Positions 1 through 4,414 of a stretch of 5,002 nucleotides of DNA are shown one piece after another (position 1 is the first letter of the stretch; each line of letters begins with the position of its first letter). Made by a program: the position numbers and the translations under genes. Below the pieces are notes generated by a model. It made no database searches and was not told the DNA's origin. It saw only the letters and a program-made list of their open reading frames with translations. This DNA is from an uncultured Armatimonadota bacterium (GTDB taxonomy: Bacteria > Armatimonadota > Armatimonadia > Armatimonadales > Armatimonadaceae). Location of the stretch: positions 1 through 5,002 of the forward strand of contig CAIWTR010000194.1 of the NCBI GenBank assembly GCA_903915615.1. Reading direction: 5' to 3'.

Positions 1-165
1 CCCGAAGCCGCGCGTCGGCGCGAAGTGGTCTTCGTTAATGACCAACAGCGGGCCAAAATGGACATGCTTTGGATCCTGGTAGTTCGCAAAGGAAAAGCTG
101 TGGTGGGCTTTAAGCCAGCCGCGGTCAACGATGCCGCGCTCAAGGGATGGACGTAGAGTTACCAT
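1..165 (-). CDS. Pirin family protein, N-terminal 55 residues (partial)
   Basis: This is the first 55 codons of a pirin-family (YhaK-like) bicupin, read leftwards and cut by the window edge. The translation begins MVTLRPSLERGIVDRGWL and continues with HSFSFANYQDP, HFGPLLVINED and FAPTRGFG. This is the conserved N-terminal pattern of bacterial pirins (GWL..HxFSF..Y.DP...FG.L.VinED...P..GF). In the family the metal-binding HPHxxxE segment follows directly after GFG, so the metal ligands lie just outside the window and cannot be checked. Bacterial pirins are cytoplasmic cupins of about 230-290 residues; some have quercetin dioxygenase activity or respond to redox or electrophile stress. The ATG is supported by a good Shine-Dalgarno (AGGAG at 174-178, 8 nt upstream). 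The gene is divergent from mqnC and has a putative operator in its promoter region. Confidence 0.93.
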   Translation of the reverse strand, partial: MVTLRPSLERGIVDRGWLKAHHSFSFANYQDPKHVHFGPLLVINEDHFAPTRGFG

Positions 166-186
166 GTAAATGTCTCCTGTACTGCT

Positions 187-192
187 ATCATA
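187..192 (-). promoter_or_regulatory. Putative -10 box of the pirin gene
   Basis: On the minus strand the hexamer TATGAT lies 21 nt upstream of the pirin ATG and 8 nt upstream of its AGGAG ribosome site. This would give a short 5' leader. No clear -35 consensus is present at the expected spacing; that region is occupied by the inverted repeat at 204-219. The call rests on the -10 match and the position only. Confidence 0.35.
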
Positions 193-203
193 ACTCAAAT
201 AAC

Positions 204-219
204 TTTACTGGATAGTAAA
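204..219. promoter_or_regulatory. Inverted repeat TTTACT-GGAT-AGTAAA, probable operator
   Basis: A perfect 6-bp inverted repeat with a 4-bp spacer. The flanks continue the symmetry imperfectly (AAC on the left, AAGTT on the right, with two extra bases). It covers the place where the -35 of the pirin promoter should lie if TATGAT at 187-192 is the -10. That is a typical position for a repressor site. The TACT/AGTA half-sites resemble operators of HxlR-type redox or electrophile regulators, which would suit a pirin target. The regulator itself is not in the window, so its family is a guess. Confidence 0.4.
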
Positions 220-346
220 AAGTTCCAGATAGAGTTACGGAACGCATCGGTTTTCATCATCAGAATGTAGTTTGCTTTGATGTTCACTGAGCTGCACTCC
301 CAACGAATCCATCACACGCTGGAAGCAAGCCCGCGAGCAAAACGGG

Positions 347-352
347 TATAAC
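347..352 (+). promoter_or_regulatory. Possible -10 box of mqnC
   Basis: TATAAC lies 32 nt upstream of the mqnC ATG, which would put the transcript start near 359 and leave room for the ribosome site at 373-377. No recognisable -35 hexamer is seen at 16-18 bp spacing, so this is a weak call. The rest of the 166-384 divergent region holds no convincing gene. Confidence 0.25.
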
Positions 353-384
353 AAAGCACGTTTCGAGGGGAAAAGGATAGGACT

Positions 385-1518
385 ATGACGACGGCGACCG
401 CACTTCCGACGACCACACTCACCAAGCGGGGACCGGAGAGTGATATCAGCGATATCGCCGACAAGGTGTTTGACAATATTCGGATATCACCGGATGAAAT
501 CCTAAGGCTTTTCCACCACCCAAACCTCGCTGACCTCGCGATGCTCGCCGATGTCGTCCGCCAGCGTCTCGTTCCTGGCCACGATGTCACTTACATCGTC
601 AGCCGCAACATCAACTACACCAATATCTGCTGGGTGCGCTGCTCATTCTGCAACTTCTACCGTACGCCAGGTTCGAATGCGCCTGATTCGTACGTCCTCA
701 CACGGGAAGAAATCCACCAGAAACTGACCGAGCTTTCGGCCGTTGGTGGTGTTGAAATGCTGATGCAGGGTGGTCTCAACCCCAAGCTCAAGCTCGAGTG
801 GTACGAAGAACTTCTCTCATGGATGCGGGATGAGTTCCCACACATCATCCGCCACTGCTTCTCACCCGCCGAGCTCATTTACATCGCCAAAATCAGCAAG
901 CTCAGCATGCACGAGACGCTGACGAGGCTCAAAGTAGCGGGGCTGCAAAGCATCCCTGGTGGCGGCGCAGAAATCCTCACCGACCGGGTCCGTAACTTCA
1001 TCAGCCCATACAAAGACACCGCCGATGAGTGGCTTAACTGCATGGAAACCGCTCACGCCGTCGGAATTTATTCGACAGCAACGATGATGTACGGCAGTAT
1101 CGATACCTTTGAAGACCGCGTCGAGCACCTTGTGCGCTTGCGGGACCTTCAGGACATTTCGATGAATAACAGCCCGGCGCATTTCCGTGCATTCGCTGCG
1201 TGGAATTACCAACCGGATGGGACTGAGCTTGGCGGCCTTCGCGCAAGTGGTTTTGACTACCTCCGGACGATTGCCATCAGCCGTATCGCGCTCGACAACT
1301 TCCCGCATATGCAGGCCAGCTGGGTCACGCAAGGTCCGAAAATCGGTCAGATTTCGCTTGGCTACGGCGTGGATGACTTCGGCCAGACGATGATGGAAGA
1401 GAACGTTGTGTCAGCCGCTGGATGTACGTTTGCGGTGCCGATTTCCGAGATGGAGCGGCTGATCACGGATGCTGGCTACACACCGGCGCGCCGCAACACC
1501 CGCTACGAGCGTGTCTGA
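385..1518 (+). CDS. mqnC: Cyclic dehypoxanthine futalosine synthase MqnC
   Basis: Radical SAM enzyme of the futalosine (alternative menaquinone) pathway. It converts dehypoxanthine futalosine to its cyclic form in the cytoplasm. The [4Fe-4S] motif is C82-x3-C86-x2-C89, in the context NYTNICWVRCSFCNFYR. Other MqnC hallmarks are QGGLNP at 128-133, PGGGAEIL at 191-198 followed by DRVR, TATMMYGSIDTFEDRVEHL at 231-249, and the C-terminal block QGPKIGQISLGYGVDDFG at 316-333. The GAEILTDRVR and YGVDDFG blocks separate it from its paralogue MqnE (aminofutalosine synthase). The length of 377 residues is usual for the family, with a short unconserved N-terminal tail of about 20 residues. The ATG has a good ribosome site (AAGGA at 373-377, 7 nt spacing). 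No other menaquinone gene is in the window, so mqnC appears to be a single-gene unit here. Its stop lies 6 bp from the stop of the convergent haem-protein gene. Confidence 0.96.
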   Translation: MTTATALPTTTLTKRGPESDISDIADKVFDNIRISPDEILRLFHHPNLADLAMLADVVRQRLVPGHDVTYIVSRNINYTNICWVRCSFCNFYRTPGSNAPDSYVLTREEIHQKLTELSAVGGVEMLMQGGLNPKLKLEWYEELLSWMRDEFPHIIRHCFSPAELIYIAKISKLSMHETLTRLKVAGLQSIPGGGAEILTDRVRNFISPYKDTADEWLNCMETAHAVGIYSTATMMYGSIDTFEDRVEHLVRLRDLQDISMNNSPAHFRAFAAWNYQPDGTELGGLRASGFDYLRTIAISRIALDNFPHMQASWVTQGPKIGQISLGYGVDDFGQTMMEENVVSAAGCTFAVPISEMERLITDAGYTPARRNTRYERV

Positions 1519-1524
1519 CGGAGC

Positions 1525-2169
1525 TTAGTTCTTGCGTGTGGCTGGTGTTGGCTTGGCCACTTCGAAGGGCACGATGTAAACCAGTGCTCCCATAGATTGG
1601 TCTTCCTTCACACCGGCGTGGCACTGCACGCAGGAGCGGTCTGTGACCACTGGGCGGATGGCGACGTAGGCGGTCTTCGATGGAATCTCGAAGCTGGTTC
1701 CAGCCTCGATGTCCTTTAACCGATCATTTATCGGCTTGATGAATGGCTTTAGAAGTGTATGGCCATCATCTCCGCGAACGGCCCGGAGGTTGGTGTACTT
1801 GCCATCCCTGTAACCAATAATCGCTTCAATTTTCCCTGGCTTCTCTGCCTTCATCGATGTATCAGCCTGTCGGTGATTGATGTGTGCAAAGCCAACGATT
1901 AGCGGCTTACCCGATGCCTGAACGCGCTTTACGAAGGCAAGGGTGTCTTCATCATCGGTGGGGCGACCCGTGCTAACGAGAATGTTTTCGTGCCCGGAGA
2001 GAACAGGCATCCGAGAGATACCAAATCGGCCATCTTCACTGGTTTTGAAGCGCCGCTGGAGCATGTTATCCAAGCCTTTGACCAGCGATTTGGCATCGGA
2101 TGTCGGATTTGCCGTAGCAACCGTAATGCTGATCAGCAACGGGATGAGGGTTAGGGCAAGCTTTTTCAT
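1525..2169 (-). CDS. Exported monohaem c-type protein, Tll0287-like (DUF3365)
   Basis: Third gene of the minus-strand operon. Residues 1-20 are a classical signal peptide: a KK start, the hydrophobic core LALTLIPLLISITVATA, and a likely cleavage after A-T-A before N21. The mature protein is therefore periplasmic or extracytoplasmic. It carries one haem c motif, C180-V-Q-C183-H184, inside a C-terminal block (AYVAIRPVVTDRSC, then CHAG, then GALVYIVPF). That arrangement matches Tll0287-like/DUF3365 sensor or electron-transfer proteins, where the CxxCH sits close to the end of an alpha/beta domain. These are the only two cysteines, so any sixth haem ligand must be a His (96, 99 or 60), a Met or another residue. 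The start overlaps the globin stop (ATGA), and AGGA lies 6 nt upstream, so translation is probably coupled. Its role is not known; haem-based redox or gas sensing, or electron transfer, is plausible. Length is 214 residues. Confidence 0.8.
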   Translation of the reverse strand: MKKLALTLIPLLISITVATANPTSDAKSLVKGLDNMLQRRFKTSEDGRFGISRMPVLSGHENILVSTGRPTDDEDTLAFVKRVQASGKPLIVGFAHINHRQADTSMKAEKPGKIEAIIGYRDGKYTNLRAVRGDDGHTLLKPFIKPINDRLKDIEAGTSFEIPSKTAYVAIRPVVTDRSCVQCHAGVKEDQSMGALVYIVPFEVAKPTPATRKN

Positions 2170-2591
2170 TGGGAATCCTGAGTGTTACGCAAGAAGTAGG
2201 CGGTGTGGTGAAAGTACTCTTTCATTCCATCCACATACGGCGCAAACGCCGGCGTTGTTTCCAGAGCTTTGTCCATGTGGGTCAACCAAGCATCCGCAGC
2301 CTTGGTGTCAACCTTGTAGGGAGAGTGGCGCATCCGTAGTCTTGGATGACCATGTTGCTCCGAGTAGATGGCCGGGCCACCAAAATATTGAATGAGAAAG
2401 AGGGCGAGGCGCTCACGGGCTCCCGGCATGTCGTCATCCGGATACATCGGGCGGATAATCGGATCGTTCTCGATGCCATCGTAGAAACGGTCAACGAGCT
2501 CGGCGAACGCATCGGGCGCACCGCCATCCGTGCCTCCAAGCAGCTCCCAGATCGACTTCTGCCGCTCAACGGTATCAGAAATGGATAACAT
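2166..2591 (-). CDS. Group II truncated haemoglobin (GlbO-like)
   Basis: Small cytoplasmic 2-on-2 haem globin of the trHbII class; family members bind O2 or NO and are linked to respiration, NO detoxification or peroxide handling. It aligns well with mycobacterial GlbO through the blocks ERLALFLIQYFGGPAIYSEQ and GHPRLRMRHSPY. Key residues are all present: Tyr37 (B10), Tyr50 (CD1, in MYPDDDMPGA), proximal His89 (F8, in RMRH) and Trp102 (G8, in DAWL), which is diagnostic of groups II and III. The 141 residues include an N-terminal extension of about 14 relative to GlbO. The ATG overlaps the end of the upstream oxidoreductase gene by 17 bp, and no strong Shine-Dalgarno is seen, so coupling to upstream translation is likely. 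Its stop overlaps the next start by 4 bp. Its neighbour downstream is an exported haem protein, which suggests a shared role in gas or redox response. Confidence 0.94.
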   Translation of the reverse strand: MLSISDTVERQKSIWELLGGTDGGAPDAFAELVDRFYDGIENDPIIRPMYPDDDMPGARERLALFLIQYFGGPAIYSEQHGHPRLRMRHSPYKVDTKAADAWLTHMDKALETTPAFAPYVDGMKEYFHHTAYFLRNTQDSQ

Positions 2592-3597
2592 TGCCGGACT
2601 CTGCGCTTTCGATTCCTGCGGTCAGCACTTGCATGGATTTCCGGACGCTGTCCATGCTTACGGCGAGGGGTGCGGTTCCATGAATGGCTGCTGCGATGTT
2701 CTCGTAGTAGTCTCTCCAGCGGCCGGCCTGTGTCTTGACCGGGGTGATGCTGGAGCCTGTGTAGATTTTTCCGTAGGACTCTGGCTGTTCGATGCCGCCA
2801 TCGATGGCCCCGGCGATCATCGCCAGCTCCTGCGGATCAACGCCATACTTTACAAATGTGCCTGTCGCTCCGTGGAGACAGAAGCGCGGCTTGGAGTAAG
2901 CGGTGTTCCCAGAGAGGTCACAGACGGCGGTGCGGCCACCTTCGAACGTGATGACAATGGTGGCTTCAGAGTCGGTGTCGCTGTCTGCGTAGTCATAGCT
3001 TCGTCGGGCGTAGACGCTGGTGACAGGTTCGGGGAAGAACTGCAGTGCCTGGTCTACGAGGTGGGCGCCGAGGTCCCAGTAGCGGCCACCGCCTTGGGAT
3101 GCATCGGCGCGCCAGCCATTGACGGGACCAAAGCCCTGCCAGGCCATTTCAAGCCAGCGGATATCCCCGATAGAGCCCGCATCGATGATGCTGCGGCAGG
3201 TGAGGTAGTCGCCATCAAAGCGGCGGTTTTGGAACACGGACAAAATGCGATTGTTTGCTTGGGCTGCAGCAATCATCCGGTCAGTTTCGGCCATGGTGAG
3301 TGTCAGAGGCTTGTCGACGACGACGTGTTTACCGGCATTCAGCGCAGCGATGGCCTGGTCGGCGTGTACGGCGGTTGGCGTCGCGAGAATAACAAGGTCG
3401 ACATCCGGGTCAGCGCAGACATCTTGAATGGTTTCGACAGCTTTACAGCCACGCTCGGCCACGATGCGCTCGCGTGTCGCGGCATCCCGGCTTGCGATGG
3501 AATGCAGCTCAAGCTCCGGTACGAGGGTGACCAAATAGCTGTGAAATGACTTGCCGGCGAAGCCGTAACCAATAACGGATGTTTTGATGTTTCCCAT
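2575..3597 (-). CDS. Gfo/Idh/MocA-family NAD(P)-dependent oxidoreductase
   Basis: A 340-residue cytoplasmic sugar or polyol dehydrogenase, first gene of the operon. The N-terminal Rossmann fold starts VIGYGFAGKSFHSYL, with the GxGxxG at 10-15. This resembles the YdgJ/IolW (scyllo-inositol dehydrogenase) subgroup. The catalytic motif VVVDKP has Lys96 (the commoner form is EKP), and WDLGAHLVDQ supplies Asp175 and His179. The C-terminal half is the usual alpha/beta substrate domain. The substrate cannot be told; NADP-linked oxidation of a cyclitol or aldose is a family-based guess. The ATG at 3597 is preferred because homologues begin just before the Rossmann strand. A GTG at 3657 would add 20 unconserved residues. 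Neither start has a clear Shine-Dalgarno; a TACAAT box 9 nt upstream of the ATG suggests a near-leaderless transcript. The gene overlaps the globin gene by 17 bp. Confidence 0.92.
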   Translation of the reverse strand: MGNIKTSVIGYGFAGKSFHSYLVTLVPELELHSIASRDAATRERIVAERGCKAVETIQDVCADPDVDLVILATPTAVHADQAIAALNAGKHVVVDKPLTLTMAETDRMIAAAQANNRILSVFQNRRFDGDYLTCRSIIDAGSIGDIRWLEMAWQGFGPVNGWRADASQGGGRYWDLGAHLVDQALQFFPEPVTSVYARRSYDYADSDTDSEATIVITFEGGRTAVCDLSGNTAYSKPRFCLHGATGTFVKYGVDPQELAMIAGAIDGGIEQPESYGKIYTGSSITPVKTQAGRWRDYYENIAAAIHGTAPLAVSMDSVRKSMQVLTAGIESAESGNVIHF

Positions 3598-3606
3598 GAC
3601 GTTAGG

Positions 3607-3612
3607 ATTGTA
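3607..3612 (-). promoter_or_regulatory. Possible -10 box for a near-leaderless oxidoreductase transcript
   Basis: TACAAT on the minus strand ends 9 nt before the preferred ATG at 3597. If used, transcription would start only 2-3 nt upstream of the start codon, which would explain the missing Shine-Dalgarno. No good -35 is seen 17 bp further upstream. If the GTG at 3657 is the true start instead, this box lies inside the gene and the call fails. Confidence 0.3.
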
Positions 3613-3650
3613 CGGCTGATGTCGGGGCTCAGGGAATGGAGTGTACGCAT

Positions 3651-3684
3651 CGTTCACCCAATTGTGTTCAGAGAGTGGTGAACG
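3651..3684. repeat. Perfect 8-bp inverted repeat upstream of the oxidoreductase operon
   Basis: CGTTCACC at 3651-3658 and GGTGAACG at 3677-3684 are exact reverse complements, 18 bp apart. A second copy of the half-site, GTTCA at 3666-3670, can pair with TGAAC at 3679-3683, so two mutually exclusive pairings are possible. The arrangement lies 54-87 bp upstream of the preferred ATG. It may be an operator (arm centres about 26 bp apart) or a leader-RNA hairpin. Confidence 0.5.
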
Positions 3685-3690
3685 TTGTGA

Positions 3691-3730
3691 TACGAGTGGC
3701 TGGGCGGGTCGTTGATAGATTACGAGTGGC
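3691..3730. repeat. Two direct repeats TACGAGTGGC, 30 bp apart
   Basis: The 10-mer TACGAGTGGC occurs at 3691-3700 and 3721-3730, in the same orientation with a period of 30 bp, close to three helical turns. The shorter core GAGTGG recurs at 3673-3678, 21 bp from the first copy, close to two turns. Helically phased direct repeats upstream of an operon are typical of activator or multi-site repressor binding. No regulator gene is present in the window to pair with them. Confidence 0.5.
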
Positions 3731-3767
3731 AGTCCGGCTTGGATACATACACACTCTTTGACTGTGG

Positions 3768-3808
3768 TTTAAAATGAACCGCCCCGGTGCATTTAGCATC
3801 CGGAGCGG
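3768..3808 (-). terminator. Probable rho-independent terminator or attenuator (minus strand)
   Basis: A GC-rich hairpin spans 3779-3808: a 12-bp stem with loop TAAAT and one bulged base. The 3783/3804 position forms a G-U pair in the minus-strand RNA but a C-A mismatch in the plus-strand RNA. The stem is followed on the minus strand by the interrupted U-rich run TTCATTTT. Both facts point to leftward transcription. It lies about 170 bp upstream of the oxidoreductase ATG, so it could end a separate small RNA or act as an attenuator in the operon leader. Confidence 0.5.
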
Positions 3809-3999
3809 CCATGGAAAAGAATCAATCTGACAAACACTAGGCGTTACATCGTCTGGAAACAATGCGTAGTTGGGATGCACATGATGCCACCAACATTCAC
3901 CATCTTCGTCAGTTCTGGACAACTGACATGCCCAGTATAGAGAAGTATTCTCAGATGTGAAACGAGGTAAATTACCGGGATTCACTATTGTTAACTTAT
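3809..3999 (-). ncRNA. Candidate small or leader RNA, unit A
   Basis: This is a stretch without a convincing protein gene, lying upstream of the hairpin at 3779-3808 on the minus strand. It contains a perfect 7-bp hairpin with a 6-nt loop (GTCAGTT at 3908-3914 with AACTGAC at 3921-3927). It starts, by analogy with unit B, at the element ATAAGTTAAC (3990-3999). Just upstream is a 9-bp inverted repeat with one wobble pair at 4013-4036. An overlapping open frame with a GTG start at 3985 reads straight through the terminator hairpin, lacks a ribosome site and resembles nothing I know, so I treat the stretch as non-coding. Boundaries are approximate and no known RNA family is recognised. Confidence 0.25.
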
Positions 4000-4012
4000 T
4001 GATCTAGTTAAT

Positions 4013-4036
4013 ATTATGCATGTTTCTATGCGTAAT
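4013..4036. repeat. Inverted repeat ATTATGCAT / ATGCGTAAT
   Basis: Two 9-bp arms at 4013-4021 and 4028-4036 with a 6-bp spacer; eight pairs are exact and one is a T-G wobble. It lies just upstream of the proposed start of unit A on the minus strand, where an operator could sit. The octamer ATGCATGT at its left arm recurs at 4370-4377 upstream of unit B. Confidence 0.35.
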
Positions 4037-4081
4037 TCACGTCGTCTGATATGCGCAGCCGGCCAATGGGAGAGTGCGAAA

Positions 4082-4116
4082 CAAAAAAAGCTACAGGCCA
4101 TAACCGGCATGTAGCT
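4082..4116 (-). terminator. Rho-independent terminator (minus strand) with no upstream protein gene
   Basis: The hairpin arms are AGCTACA at 4089-4095 with TGTAGCT at 4110-4116, then one mismatch, then GCC/GGC closing a 6-nt loop. Read leftwards, the stem runs directly into seven T followed by GTTT. On the plus strand the hairpin is followed by AG-rich sequence with no T run, so the direction is clear. The nearest rightward features are non-coding sequence and uxuA on the opposite strand. The terminated transcript must therefore begin between 4117 and about 4414, or be antisense to uxuA. Confidence 0.75.
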
Positions 4117-4305
4117 GAGTAGAAAATAATTCAAATGAACCAAGCCGAACACGATCTTGTATGGCAACCCTCCGTTTCTGTTGAAGCATCACTGCTTCAT
4201 CAGTCTTCATAATGTTGAAATGTTTGCAGGGCTAGCTCCCTGTTGCGCACATTTTAGCCAAGAGTGGAGAAGCAAAGAACAGCGAATTTGCCTGATTTCA
4301 CCACG
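4091..4305 (-). ncRNA. Candidate small RNA, unit B, ending at the 4082-4116 terminator
   Basis: A minus-strand transcript is implied by the terminator, and the sequence before it is rich in hairpins. Arms at 4238-4242 and 4227-4231 (CAGGG/CCCTG) have a 6-nt loop. Arms TGAAGCA/TGCTTCA at 4193-4199 and 4182-4188 make a perfect 7-bp stem whose loop reads GTGA on the minus strand, a GNRA-type tetraloop, but TCAC on the plus strand. The proposed start is near ATAAGTTAAC (4306-4315), shared with unit A. Start position and family are unknown. An open frame of 39 codons (ATG at 4210, TAG at 4091-4093) overlaps it: MKTDEAVMLQQKRR at the start and QLHAGYGL at the end. Its stop falls within the terminator stem and it has no ribosome site, so a peptide is possible but less likely than an RNA. 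Confidence 0.35.
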
Positions 4306-4378
4306 GTTAACTTATGAATTTGAATGTAACCATTCTTGACGACAGGGACATGTTCATCAATCCGAAGTGATGCATGTA

Positions 4379-4389
4379 GATGTTACATC
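4379..4389. promoter_or_regulatory. Palindrome GATGT-T-ACATC, possible uxuA operator
   Basis: A perfect 11-bp palindrome 25 bp upstream of the uxuA ATG. It overlaps where a -35 would lie if TACTTT (4404-4409) is the -10. The position suits a repressor of a sugar-acid gene, for example of the GntR type, but the regulator is not in the window and the match is short. Confidence 0.35.
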
Positions 4390-4403
4390 CATCAAAAGAG
4401 TGG

Positions 4404-4409
4404 TACTTT
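4404..4409 (+). promoter_or_regulatory. Possible -10 box giving a leaderless uxuA mRNA
   Basis: TACTTT ends 5 nt before the uxuA ATG. No Shine-Dalgarno is seen upstream of this start. The spacing is that expected for a transcript that begins at the start codon. The hexamer matches only part of the -10 consensus. Confidence 0.25.
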
Positions 4410-4414
4410 TGACC

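Noticed and set aside
862..1332. Minus-strand open frame of 156 codons
   Set aside because: Antisense to the conserved core of mqnC; a shadow of its codon pattern.
1484..1493. 10-bp palindrome CGGCGCGCCG
   Set aside because: It lies inside the 3' end of mqnC and encodes ordinary residues there. GC-rich palindromes of this size are expected by chance, and no T run follows.
2530..3549. Long plus-strand open frame of 339 codons
   Set aside because: It lies antisense to the oxidoreductase and the globin, whose translations show clear family motifs. Its own translation is low in complexity and shows no domain.
3668..3985. Minus-strand open frame of 105 codons with a GTG start
   Set aside because: It reads through the terminator-like hairpin, has no ribosome site and shows no recognisable motif. 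The stretch is better described as non-coding.
4157..4339. Plus-strand open frame of 60 codons in the gap
   Set aside because: No ribosome site, no family resemblance, and it runs opposite to the direction shown by the terminator.
3658..4414. tRNA, CRISPR, insertion sequence or replication origin in the long gap
   Set aside because: I see no cloverleaf, no regularly spaced repeat-spacer array, no transposase frame with terminal repeats, and no cluster of DnaA boxes.
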